From: Motilimonas pumila
Lineage (GTDB): Bacteria; Pseudomonadota; Gammaproteobacteria; Enterobacterales; CBDFNC01
Assembly: GCF_003596335.1 (NCBI RefSeq)
Contig: NZ_QZCH01000017.1
Span: 39,336 to 103,335 of the forward strand
Reading direction: 5' to 3'
DNA: 64,000 bases
Shown here: in pieces, positions 1-8,796 of the stretch
Layout of the letters: each line of letters starts with the position of its first letter
How positions within the stretch are numbered: the first letter of the stretch is position 1
Notes under the pieces: model-generated
What the model was told of the DNA's origin: nothing
Seen by the model: the letters and a program-made list of their open reading frames with translations, nothing else
Database searches by the model: none
Position numbers and translations under genes: made by a program

Positions 1-1155
1 TTTTAACAAATGGGCGAGGGTGGTTTTACCGGCCCCAGAGGGCCCAACAACGGCCAGTTGTTGTCCCGGTGCTAAGGTAAAATGCATATTGGTTAATATT
101 GCCTGTTGCTCATAACCAAAACTGACATTGTTAAAAGCGATTTCGGGAGCTTGCTGGCAGGTGTCATCGGCATTAATACCACCTCCTGCGTGTTCGACTT
201 CTTGATCCATGAGCGAAAAAACACGTTCCGCGGCGGCGGCACTCTGTACCATGTCGCCTTGGCTTTGCATGAGGTTAATGATGGGCTCAAAAAAGCGCGA
301 TAAATAGGCAAAAAATGCAAACAGCAAACCAAAGCCGAGTTCACTCGCCGGTAACCATTGAAAACTGAGCACTATGGCCGTCATCATCACGATTGACATG
401 AGTTCGAACAGTGGCCTTAATAGCAGTGCTTCGAGGCGGATATTGCGCTTTGTTAAAGTAATGTTCTCGGCTGCGATCTGGTTAAGGCGGCCACCAAAGC
501 GGGCTTGTGCTTTAAATACCTGCATGATGCCAGTTTGCGATAAGCTTTCGATGAGAAAACCGTTAAGCTTGGCGCTGTTGCTTTTTATGCGTCGCTGTAA
601 TGGCAAAGCATAGTGTCGGAAAATAGCAAAAGCACCGATAAACACAGGGACAAAAGCCAAGGTAATTAACGCCAACTGCCATTGCAAACTAAACATCGCA
701 ACGACAACTGCGACGAGGATCACCAGATCTTTTAACGTTCGGCCCATTATTTGACTGAATAAACTGCGCACTGACTCTACATCTTGCGTCAGACGATTTA
801 GCATTTCCCCTTTTTGATGGCTAATAAAATGCGACATGGGCAAATGCAAGCTGTGATTAAAACAGTCTTGGCGCAGTTTTGCGGTGACGCGTGCCGATAG
901 TTTAAAAAAAGTGGTGGCTTGTAAATAACTCAGCGCGGCCCCTAACAGATTTAAACCAACATAAGCCGCCACAATAATCGCTATGCTGTTAAGGTTAGGC
1001 GATGCTTGACTTAAATGGTTATCAATAAACACCATGGTAAGCCAAGGTAAAGTGACTTCAATCAATGCCACAAGCAGCATTAAAACCGATGAGATAAAAA
1101 GCGTTCGCTGGTAGTGATAACTGAGACCAACAAGCCGTCGTAATATCGAAAACAT
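1..1155 (-). CDS. mdlB: ABC exporter half-transporter, MdlB-like (partial, runs off the window)
   Basis: This is the first 385 codons of an ABC exporter with fused membrane and ATPase domains. The ATG at 1155-1153 lies one base after the stop of the preceding exporter gene. The N-terminal part has the usual set of hydrophobic helices (about residues 15-300). The nucleotide-binding domain starts near residue 340, and the reading ends directly after the Walker A motif (GPSGAGKTT), so the signature and Walker B motifs lie outside the window. The tight coupling to an MdlA-like gene indicates a heterodimeric exporter of the MdlAB type in the inner membrane. The substrate is unknown; multidrug or lipid-like export is the family assumption, and the neighbouring glycosyltransferase and acyltransferase make a modified glycolipid or small glycoconjugate possible (inference). 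Confidence 0.85.
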   Translation of the reverse strand, partial: MFSILRRLVGLSYHYQRTLFISSVLMLLVALIEVTLPWLTMVFIDNHLSQASPNLNSIAIIVAAYVGLNLLGAALSYLQATTFFKLSARVTAKLRQDCFNHSLHLPMSHFISHQKGEMLNRLTQDVESVRSLFSQIMGRTLKDLVILVAVVVAMFSLQWQLALITLAFVPVFIGAFAIFRHYALPLQRRIKSNSAKLNGFLIESLSQTGIMQVFKAQARFGGRLNQIAAENITLTKRNIRLEALLLRPLFELMSIVMMTAIVLSFQWLPASELGFGLLFAFFAYLSRFFEPIINLMQSQGDMVQSAAAAERVFSLMDQEVEHAGGGINADDTCQQAPEIAFNNVSFGYEQQAILTNMHFTLAPGQQLAVVGPSGAGKTTLAHLLK

Positions 1156-1156
1156 G

Positions 1157-2854
1157 CTAAGCCTCCTTATCGCCGACATGAAGTGAATACCAAGTTCCCT
1201 GCGCCATTAATGCATCATGGGGCAGGTTATGGTTACGTTCGCTTAACTCCAAAATGCTGTCACAGTGGCGCATCAAGCCTAAGCGGCTGCTGGTTAAGAC
1301 GATGGCGCGTTCATCATTGAGCCAGCATTTCAAATTCACCATGAGCTGACGGCAGGTAAGGGCATCGAGCGCAGAAAAACAATCGTCGAGTAACAACACC
1401 TCGGCATCACTCAAGATGGCTCTGGCAATGCTTAAGCGTTGTTTTTGACCGCCGGAAAGGCCATGGCCGGATTCGGTTAATAGTGTGTTGTATCCCATAG
1501 GCAGTAATTGGATATCTTGATCAATGCAAGCAAGCTGACAAGCTTGACGGATCTCAGCCATGGTGGCGTCTTGTTTGGCCAAGGTCAGGTTATCTTTTAA
1601 GCTACCACTGAATAAGGCGAGCTCTTGGGGTACGTAGGCGACTTTGGCATTTGCATGTAGGTAACACGGTTGTTGCTCGGTTTTTAATTGGCCCAACAAT
1701 AATTGTAATAAACTGCTTTTACCGCTGCCAATAGGACCGACAATGCCTTGAAATTGCCCTTTAGAAAGGGTGAAAAGCAAAGGGTGTAGTGCATTTGTGT
1801 CGCGGTTCTCGTGTTTAAACCCCTGCGGCAGATGTATCTCAAGTAAATCGGCTTCTGGCATGGACACATCGCCGTCATCATTAGCCGCTACCGGCCACTT
1901 TTCATTGAGTACGTGATTCACTCGCTGTAACGAGACACTGGCAAGGGCTAATGTATTGAATAGAAATCCAAACGCGTTCATAGGCCAAATTAGGTACCCT
2001 AGATACAGGTTAAAAGCTAACAGTTCACCCAGTGACATGTGACCCTGTCTCACAAGTACGGAGCCCACGGCGAGCGTTAATAGAAAACTGGCTGCCGCTA
2101 CTAACGACGTAGTGGGCTCGTATTTGGCTTCAATTTTACTTTGCGCAATATTGGCATGAGTGAGCGTTTCAAGGCTCGCCGTCACTTTCGCTTGCTGACT
2201 TTGAGTATAACCGTGACTTTTTAACACTTGCATACCGGATAAGGTATGTTCAATGTTTTGGTAATAATTGCCTAACGCTTGTTGCGACTGATGGCTAACA
2301 TCATGCATTTGTTTGCCATAGCGTTTTAACGCCCAAGCCATGATAGGCAAGGGCAAGAGCACACATACGGTGAGCAGCGCATTAAGTTGAGTCGCCAACA
2401 CGATAACAACCAAAGTCGACATCACAAAGGCATCGACCATAAAGATCACGCCATTGCCCACTCCTTGGCTCACCAAGTTGATGTCGGCATTTAGATGGTT
2501 GAGCAATTTACCCGTGCCATGGCGGCGAAAGAATGCTGCCGGCATGTTGCAGCAGTGGCCATAAAGTTTAAGTAACAATTGCCGCTCTAGCTCTAATGCG
2601 CTGCTAAACAAACACAGTCGCCACAAATACCGTAAGCCATACGTTGCAAAAGCTAACAGCAACAGCTGCGCGAGAGTAGGCCAAAGCTCAGCCCAGCCCA
2701 AATTCTGTTGTAATGCGACTTTATCGACCAGTTTAGCTATCATTAAAGGCGGTAACAGGCTACAGATTGACGCCGTGATAATGGCAAGCACTATGGTCAG
2801 ATAACGCCATTTATGTTGTCGGATAAACCAGCCTACTTCGAGGAAGAAAGCCAT
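1157..2854 (-). CDS. mdlA: ABC exporter half-transporter, MdlA-like
   Basis: This 565-residue protein has an N-terminal six-helix exporter domain (about 1-300) and a C-terminal ATPase domain. Walker A reads GPIGSGKSS, the signature LSGGQKQR, and Walker B EVLLLDD. The residue after the Walker B aspartate is Asp instead of the catalytic Glu. This is typical of the degenerate subunit of heterodimeric exporters (E. coli MdlA also has LDD there), so ATP hydrolysis probably depends on the partner. The extended N-terminal similarity to E. coli MdlA (for example the GTGKLLNHLNAD segment) supports the assignment. It overlaps the upstream acyltransferase stop by one base and is followed one base later by the second half-transporter, so the genes are co-transcribed. 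Confidence 0.85.
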   Translation of the reverse strand: MAFFLEVGWFIRQHKWRYLTIVLAIITASICSLLPPLMIAKLVDKVALQQNLGWAELWPTLAQLLLLAFATYGLRYLWRLCLFSSALELERQLLLKLYGHCCNMPAAFFRRHGTGKLLNHLNADINLVSQGVGNGVIFMVDAFVMSTLVVIVLATQLNALLTVCVLLPLPIMAWALKRYGKQMHDVSHQSQQALGNYYQNIEHTLSGMQVLKSHGYTQSQQAKVTASLETLTHANIAQSKIEAKYEPTTSLVAAASFLLTLAVGSVLVRQGHMSLGELLAFNLYLGYLIWPMNAFGFLFNTLALASVSLQRVNHVLNEKWPVAANDDGDVSMPEADLLEIHLPQGFKHENRDTNALHPLLFTLSKGQFQGIVGPIGSGKSSLLQLLLGQLKTEQQPCYLHANAKVAYVPQELALFSGSLKDNLTLAKQDATMAEIRQACQLACIDQDIQLLPMGYNTLLTESGHGLSGGQKQRLSIARAILSDAEVLLLDDCFSALDALTCRQLMVNLKCWLNDERAIVLTSSRLGLMRHCDSILELSERNHNLPHDALMAQGTWYSLHVGDKEA

Positions 2855-3525
2855 TAGCTGACCGCCTTAAGCTGCTCGGGGTGAATGTCTTTTACCACTT
2901 TTGCCGGATTGCCTAAGGCCACACAGTGGTCTGGGATATCTTGATAAACCACACTTCCTGCGCCTACTACCGCGTGCTCACCTATGGTGACCCCTTTTAG
3001 GATCATGACGTTGGCACCAATCCATGCATGGGCTTTGATGGTAACGGGCGCGGTGGTTAAGGCCGCAATTTCACCTGCTTGGCCTCTTTGTGTCAACGTG
3101 TGGCCGCTGCAATCCATAATGGTAACCATAGGGCCAAATATGACATTGTCTTGCACTGTAACCTGCTCATAGGCCAAAATAGCAGTGCCTTGCAGCTGAA
3201 CGTGGTTACCTATGGTGATTTTTCCCGCAGGGTATTGATTGCGTTTCACACTGGTCATTTTAACCGCTTGTGAGTGAAAAGCTGGGCTGCAAGTTGACTC
3301 AATGTAACAGTTATCACCAATACTGATACAGCCGGAAAAATCATGGGCATTGATTGGCGCCGCGTTGTCAGTATCATCGCTTATTTGGGTATAAGCTACC
3401 CGTGGCACCCCACAAATGGCGTTATCAAGGCCTAATTGACAACCGAAATCACTCAGTTGCTGGTTTACGCTTTGGGATAATGATTGATCTGGGCGTGTCA
3501 GATAGATATTTTGGTAATCAGCCAT
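2854..3525 (-). CDS. Hexapeptide-repeat acyltransferase (maltose/nodulation acetyltransferase type)
   Basis: The 223-residue protein carries a left-handed beta-helix built from hexapeptide repeats (about residues 95-210, for example ITIGNH, VTVQDN, VTIGEH) and a conserved WIGANVMILKGV block typical of the LacA/NodL acetyltransferase superfamily. The first 90 residues are not recognisable. The C-terminal ALGNPAKVVKDI end is also characteristic of this group. It would transfer an acetyl or similar acyl group from a thioester to a sugar or other hydroxyl or amino acceptor in the cytoplasm. It sits 3 bases after a glycosyltransferase and overlaps an ABC exporter gene, so the likely acceptor is the product of that glycosyltransferase (inference). 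Confidence 0.8.
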   Translation of the reverse strand: MADYQNIYLTRPDQSLSQSVNQQLSDFGCQLGLDNAICGVPRVAYTQISDDTDNAAPINAHDFSGCISIGDNCYIESTCSPAFHSQAVKMTSVKRNQYPAGKITIGNHVQLQGTAILAYEQVTVQDNVIFGPMVTIMDCSGHTLTQRGQAGEIAALTTAPVTIKAHAWIGANVMILKGVTIGEHAVVGAGSVVYQDIPDHCVALGNPAKVVKDIHPEQLKAVS

Positions 3526-3528
3526 GAC

Positions 3529-4431
3529 TTAACCTACCAACTCAAGTTCTGAGCGACCGCCAAATCGTGCGATGACTTCATTCAGTGACATGTGCGGCTC
3601 GCCGTATAAGTCGCCGTAGAAACTCGTTTCCCACAGCTGGTATTTTTTGTGAAGGTCTTGTGCGATGTTAACGCCTTCGTTGTTTTTGCTTTCTTCGCCT
3701 TCTTCAGGGTGTGGCCAGTGAAACGAACAAATATCTTTTTGCATGTGGAAGCGACTGCCAGCTTGAAATAGACGAATACCAAGATCCACATCCTCACCGC
3801 CCCATGAAGTAAAGTTTTCGTCGAATCCGCCAACAGATAAGAATAACTTGCGCTCAACAGATACGTGGCAAGTCCAAAAAATATCGAACGGTGCTGGCCA
3901 ACGTGATAAATCGGCGCCCATCAACTCATATTGGCCGTGACGTTGATCGTTTGCACCAATGCTGTCGAGGTACATGAGACTTACGTCAGCATTGTCGCTG
4001 CTCATCATTGGCTCAATGTGCTCTATCTCTTTGCCTCGTAAACCGAAAGCATAAACGTAACCTATGATACTGGTTGGTTGCTCACTGGCTTGATGCACTT
4101 GTAAGTGTTTTTCTAATGCTTGGCTCGAAAGCACCACACTGGTGTCTATGAAAATGAGGTAATCGCCCTCGGCGATTGCAGCACCGATATTGCGTGCCTT
4201 ACCGGCTCTAAAGCCCTTGTCTTGTTGATGGAAATATTTGATATCCAGACTTTGCTTGAATTCCTGGCAAACCGCTTCACTGTGATCGACAGAGCCGTCA
4301 TCAACAACGATGACTTCAAATGCTTGTTGAGAAAGAGATTGTTTTGTAAGTGATACTAATGTGTGACGTAACAATTCAGCGCGGTTATATGTAGGGATGA
4401 TGACGCTGATAGCTTTATTTTGAGTAGACAT
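3529..4431 (-). CDS. Family 2 glycosyltransferase
   Basis: The 300-residue cytoplasmic enzyme starts with the GT-A opening ISVIIPTYNRAELL. The nucleotide-sugar region FRAGKARNIGAAIAEGDYL follows, leading to FIDTS in the DxD position, and the protein has a C-terminal WGGEDVDLGIRLF motif like that of the galactosyltransferase-associated C-terminal domain. The ED pair there is the usual acid catalyst site. It is the first gene of a four-gene minus-strand operon (glycosyltransferase, acyltransferase, two ABC half-transporters). The acceptor cannot be deduced. The operon faces the divergent CadC-like regulator at 4863, which may control it (inference from orientation only). Confidence 0.85.
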   Translation of the reverse strand: MSTQNKAISVIIPTYNRAELLRHTLVSLTKQSLSQQAFEVIVVDDGSVDHSEAVCQEFKQSLDIKYFHQQDKGFRAGKARNIGAAIAEGDYLIFIDTSVVLSSQALEKHLQVHQASEQPTSIIGYVYAFGLRGKEIEHIEPMMSSDNADVSLMYLDSIGANDQRHGQYELMGADLSRWPAPFDIFWTCHVSVERKLFLSVGGFDENFTSWGGEDVDLGIRLFQAGSRFHMQKDICSFHWPHPEEGEESKNNEGVNIAQDLHKKYQLWETSFYGDLYGEPHMSLNEVIARFGGRSELELVG

Positions 4432-4862
4432 GATTTAACCTTAAGTCTTCTCATCCATGGTAAATGATTCGACTTTAAATCCATTAAAGCCAAAAAGTGT
4501 GTTTCTTCATGAAACCGAAATCAGTTTACTTAGCGCGATGGGATAAAACTTAAGGGAAGATTAAATGTTTATTAATTGTTCAGCGACCAGTAAAAACAGG
4601 GTCTTAAGACTGATTTTGAGAGCTTAATGAGCTTTTCTTTAGGTATTTTTATAACTTTAATTCATAATAAGGCCCGCTAAAAAGCAATAATAAAAGAAGC
4701 TCTGTGAACTGTCGGTAAAATTTGACTCATAAGATTAATAAAAATGTCGTTATGCACCATTAAGGTAGCGACCAGTCATCTATACCACACACTTATTTGA
4801 AGGTCGGTAGCACGATTTATAGGCGAGAAGATTGAATGGGTCGCTGAGTGCAAGGATAAATA
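4432..4862. promoter_or_regulatory. Divergent intergenic region without a gene
   Basis: This 431-base AT-rich gap lies between the minus-strand glycosyltransferase operon and the plus-strand CadC-like regulator and must carry both promoters. I see only very short open frames here and no convincing peptide precursor, terminator or strong operator. The regulator start at 4863 is preceded by AAGGATAAATA, a plausible ribosome binding site. Confidence 0.5.
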
Positions 4863-7409
4863 ATGCAGTTTAGAGTTGGTCACTGGCAAGTAGTGGCGCA
4901 AGAAAACAAGATTTTTAACGAACAAAGTAACAAAACCGTAGAACCCAAGGTGATGGACCTGTTGGTATACTTATGCCAGCATCCAGGGAAAGTCCTTAGC
5001 GCCGATGATCTGCTCGATAAGGTTTGGTCGGGCAGGGTTGTAACCGGCTCTTCTATTTACCAAACGATTGCCCAATTACGTAAAGCGCTTGAAGATAAAG
5101 CCAGTGCGCCGCGTTATATCGAAACCGTGCCTAAAAAAGGCTACAAGTTGATTGCTGAAGTCGCGGTTATTACCCCTATTGATACACCAAATAGTTTACA
5201 AGGCTTTGATAATACGCCTCGTCGCCGCCGCAGCGATAAGCAACCACAGACTGGCGCCGAGTCGCAAAGTGCTGCTAAAAAGCCTTTTATCGAAAGACGT
5301 CAAGTGCTCAAAGGCGACGGTACTGCCCGCGGGCAGCAACAGCCAAGCCAAATCAATGAGCCATTGCCAAAAAAGCCTGCTCAGTCTGACGAGGCTACTC
5401 ATGCGCTTGATGACAAAGGATCAACAGGCCGTCATGTAGATACAGACGCCGCACAAAACGTCTCGTGTGCAACATCGTCGACCCGCACGGCTAATGGTTC
5501 AAAAATGTCACGCACTAGCATTGAATCAGACTTGAGTTCAAGCGCTGTGACTCATAATTTCCTAAAAGATGACCAACCAACGCAGCTTGAAGTTAAAGCG
5601 TCTGTTTGGTTGACGGCGCGTCAAAAATGGCTGACGGTAAGCGTATTTTGTTTGTTGCTCTTACTGGTAATAACACTTTTTCCGAAGTCAAGTAAGACCA
5701 CTACCATTGCGGTTCTGCCATTTAACAATAATACACAGCAACCTGGTAACCACCATATAGCCGACGCCACCGCCCGGGGATTAAGTCATTTATTAAATAA
5801 AGTAAAGGGTATTCAATTAGTTGCTCATACATCGAGTTCAGCCATCGCAAAACAAGGGTTGGCAGCGACGCATATCGCAGAATCTCTTGGCGCCGATTAC
5901 CTGATAGAAGGACAAATTGATGAGTTGCCTAACCAGCTATTTAGAATCGAAATAGCTTTGATTAACGGGGTACAAGGTACTCAGTATTGGTCAGGCAGTA
6001 GCAAAGTCTCTTGGCAGAATATCGAACAACAACAAGAATATTTCTTCCAGCAAATTCTCGCCGTGTTAAAACAGCAAAATAACAGCGTTGATGATTTAAA
6101 TATGCAAGCGGCGCAAGCATATGAGCAAGGCAATGTATATCGCGGCGCACATGAGCCAAACAGCAATGACAAAGCCATCGAGCAATATCTGTTGGCAATC
6201 AGTTTAAACAAGCGCCATACCCAAGCTTATATTCGCTTGTCTGAGGTGTATTTTGAAAAATATTATCACGAACACAACAATAGCCAATGGTTACTAAAAG
6301 CAAAGGGCTATTTATACCATGCCTTGAGCCTAGCGCCGGACTCTGCTGAAGCATTAAACGGCTTAAGCCAGCTCCAGTTTTATGGCCAAGACTATCAGCA
6401 AGCAAGGCAAACTGCGCGGCAAATTTTAGCCAAGGACAATAATAACTTACTGGCAAATTTAAATGTCAGTAAAACTTATTTAGCAGAGCTCAATATACAT
6501 CAAGCGCAAGCCGCTTTGGCCAAGGTTTTAACGACTCATGAAAATGCTAACGAAGTCAGAGCATTACAAGCCATCCTTAGACTGTATTCAGGTGATGTTG
6601 CAACCGCTATGGCGGCACTGAATCGTTTATTTGAACAACCGATGGACCCCTATTATGTCGACGTAGCAATTGCCGCAGCAACGGCGACAGGGCAAAGTCG
6701 TTCAGCTTTGCGCTGGATTGAGCAACGTTTAGAAAAAGCCCCTTATCAAGCGCAATTGAAAGTCTATCACGTGGTTAATCTGGTAAATGTCGGACAGTAT
6801 ATTCAAGCGCAGAAGCTGTTGTCCGAACTAAAAGGTTTACCCCTTGAAAGGACTTTTTCAGCCTTTGAAGCTGTTTATCTGGCGCAAAATAAAGCGTCGC
6901 AATTATTGCCGTTATTAAAAGAGTACGTCGCCACCCACGACAACGTATTCAGCAATTCTGCGTTCAGCGCACAATTTGGATTATCAGCCGTGTACGCGGG
7001 TCAATATAAGACGGCAAACCATTATTTAAGACAAGTACTCAGCGACCATGATGGCAAGCAAGCGTTGGACCAAATTCTACTGAGCGATGCATTTTACCGC
7101 GGTGCCTTTGCGTTTGCCTTAGAACAAGATAACCGACCCGTTGAGGCGGCCAGTGTCAGACAAAAAGGCCTTAAAGATATCGCTTATCATCATCGCAGAG
7201 GGGTTAAACTGCCCAACCTTGATATATATAAAGCAAGGCTACACAGCTTTCGTGACCAAAACATGGCGCTGCGCTCTATCGGTCAAGCGATTAAAGCTGG
7301 TTATAGTCAAAAAGATTTTTTACAACATGACACCGTGTTGTCACCGCTGCATGATCATCAGCAGTTTATCGCCTTGATGGCACAAGCAAAACTGAATCAA
7401 GAGCGATGA
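4863..7409 (+). CDS. CadC/ToxR-type membrane transcriptional regulator with periplasmic repeat domain
   Basis: The 848-residue protein has an N-terminal winged-helix DNA-binding domain of the OmpR C-terminal type (about residues 5-98, ending PRYIETVPKKGYKLI, a hallmark of CadC-like proteins). A low-complexity polar linker (about 105-250) and a single transmembrane helix (about 256-274) follow. The large periplasmic part begins TIAVLPFNNN, the usual start of the TolB-like segment in this family, and continues into TPR-like helical repeats from about residue 430. DNA binding would be in the cytoplasm and sensing in the periplasm. The target is unknown. The divergent glycosyltransferase/ABC operon and the downstream pqi genes are the nearest candidates. 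Confidence 0.85.
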   Translation: MQFRVGHWQVVAQENKIFNEQSNKTVEPKVMDLLVYLCQHPGKVLSADDLLDKVWSGRVVTGSSIYQTIAQLRKALEDKASAPRYIETVPKKGYKLIAEVAVITPIDTPNSLQGFDNTPRRRRSDKQPQTGAESQSAAKKPFIERRQVLKGDGTARGQQQPSQINEPLPKKPAQSDEATHALDDKGSTGRHVDTDAAQNVSCATSSTRTANGSKMSRTSIESDLSSSAVTHNFLKDDQPTQLEVKASVWLTARQKWLTVSVFCLLLLLVITLFPKSSKTTTIAVLPFNNNTQQPGNHHIADATARGLSHLLNKVKGIQLVAHTSSSAIAKQGLAATHIAESLGADYLIEGQIDELPNQLFRIEIALINGVQGTQYWSGSSKVSWQNIEQQQEYFFQQILAVLKQQNNSVDDLNMQAAQAYEQGNVYRGAHEPNSNDKAIEQYLLAISLNKRHTQAYIRLSEVYFEKYYHEHNNSQWLLKAKGYLYHALSLAPDSAEALNGLSQLQFYGQDYQQARQTARQILAKDNNNLLANLNVSKTYLAELNIHQAQAALAKVLTTHENANEVRALQAILRLYSGDVATAMAALNRLFEQPMDPYYVDVAIAAATATGQSRSALRWIEQRLEKAPYQAQLKVYHVVNLVNVGQYIQAQKLLSELKGLPLERTFSAFEAVYLAQNKASQLLPLLKEYVATHDNVFSNSAFSAQFGLSAVYAGQYKTANHYLRQVLSDHDGKQALDQILLSDAFYRGAFAFALEQDNRPVEAASVRQKGLKDIAYHHRRGVKLPNLDIYKARLHSFRDQNMALRSIGQAIKAGYSQKDFLQHDTVLSPLHDHQQFIALMAQAKLNQER

Positions 7410-7536
7410 TTAAGAGAAAATTGGCAGCAAAAAGTCGCATTACTGGTACTGCTCATCTACATTAAATAGAATCTAACTAAATGATATTAGTGAGCTATTT
7501 GATAGTATTAAGATATATGACAGGTTTTTATTTGCC

Positions 7537-8796
7537 ATGACAGAGCCCATTCAACGCCAAGTGGAAACCGCGTGTGAGGAGTGTGATTGGCTGATCTCAT
7601 CTTCTGCTGTTAAACCAGGGCAAATTCGTCACTGTGAGCGTTGTCAGCATACTATCAGTGCTCTACCACGTGATCCTCTCTCTGCCCCAATCGCTTATGC
7701 GCTCTCAGCGATCATTATGCTTGGCTTAACTTTCAGTTTTCCTTTTATGGCCTTTACGTCAGCGGGCATTTCGAGCAGTATTCTTTTTAAAGGCGCCATG
7801 ACTTCATTAGTGGCAAACGGTTACAACTCCATTGCTATCTTTTTGTTTATCTCCTTGGTTGCACTGCCGCTAATCAGCTTGCTGATCATTATCTATTTGC
7901 ACGCCAGTTTAGCGTTAAAACGCACCAGTGCTAGAGCCAAAATTACCTTAAAGGTATTACACTGGTTTAAACCCTGGATCATGGTTGATGTCTTTTTGGT
8001 GGGCATTTTGGTGGCCCTCGTCAAGGTCATGTCGATGGCCGACATTGGTTTTGGTTTGTCCTTTTGGTCTTTTGTTGCTTACGCACTGCTGTTGATAAAG
8101 GCAACGCTTTCCACCGATACCCATTGGCTTTGGCTGCAGCACGTGGGGGACTTACAGCCCCATACCCTCGAAGCAAGGCATGAGACAACAGCCAGTGCTG
8201 GCTTAATGTTGTGTCATCATTGTGGCCAGTTAACACCCATCGGCCATGACGAATGTCAGCGTTGTCACAGTAAGGTACACAGCCGCATCCCTGACAGCTT
8301 GCAAACAACCTTGGCGTACTTGATTGCCGCGTCGATTTTTTACATTCCTGCGAATGTATTTCCCATTATGGATACCGCATTGCTGGGTAAAAACGACCCG
8401 TCAACTATCATAGGGGGCGTGATTTTACTTTGGCAGCTTGGGTCTTATCCGGTAGCCGGCGTGATACTTTTCGCCAGCATCATGATTCCGATTGCAAAAA
8501 TGATTGCCATTGCCTGGCTGTTGCATACCGCGAGTAAAAAGCAGCAAGTTAGCCCAAAGCAAGCGCTTAAAATTTATCGCATTACGGAGTTTATTGGCCG
8601 TTGGTCGATGATAGACGTCTTTGTGGTTGCCATTTTGGTTGCCCTTATTCATATCGATGGTTTGATCGTGATTTATCCTGGCCCTGCTGCGCTGTCTTTT
8701 GGCGCGGTAGTGGCGTTAACCATGTTATCAGCGATGCATTTTGATCCCCGTATTATTTGGGATCGCGCTAAAGCAAAAGGAAGTAACAGTGACTGA
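7537..8796 (+). CDS. pqiA: Paraquat-inducible protein A, inner-membrane PqiA/YebS type
   Basis: This 419-residue integral membrane protein contains two tandem PqiA domains. Each starts with a zinc-ribbon-like pair of Cys-x2-Cys motifs (CEEC and CERC near residues 13-35; CHHC and CQRC near residues 226-246) and continues with about four hydrophobic helices. PqiA-type proteins work with a periplasmic MCE-domain protein and an outer-membrane-anchored lipoprotein in lipid transport between the membranes. Here all three are encoded together: the pqiB start overlaps the end of this gene. YebS is the closest alternative name, but the downstream PqiC-like lipoprotein favours pqi. Confidence 0.9.
   Translation: MTEPIQRQVETACEECDWLISSSAVKPGQIRHCERCQHTISALPRDPLSAPIAYALSAIIMLGLTFSFPFMAFTSAGISSSILFKGAMTSLVANGYNSIAIFLFISLVALPLISLLIIIYLHASLALKRTSARAKITLKVLHWFKPWIMVDVFLVGILVALVKVMSMADIGFGLSFWSFVAYALLLIKATLSTDTHWLWLQHVGDLQPHTLEARHETTASAGLMLCHHCGQLTPIGHDECQRCHSKVHSRIPDSLQTTLAYLIAASIFYIPANVFPIMDTALLGKNDPSTIIGGVILLWQLGSYPVAGVILFASIMIPIAKMIAIAWLLHTASKKQQVSPKQALKIYRITEFIGRWSMIDVFVVAILVALIHIDGLIVIYPGPAALSFGAVVALTMLSAMHFDPRIIWDRAKAKGSNSD

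Noticed and set aside
4432..4862. Peptide precursor gene next to the glycosyltransferase and exporter (bacteriocin-like system)
   Set aside because: I read both strands of the gap and found no small frame with a leader, a Cys-rich core or a ribosome binding site.
8741..8788. TTG start 16 codons upstream for pqiB
   Set aside because: It lies inside pqiA without a ribosome binding site; the GTG at 8789 has AAAAGG in the right place.
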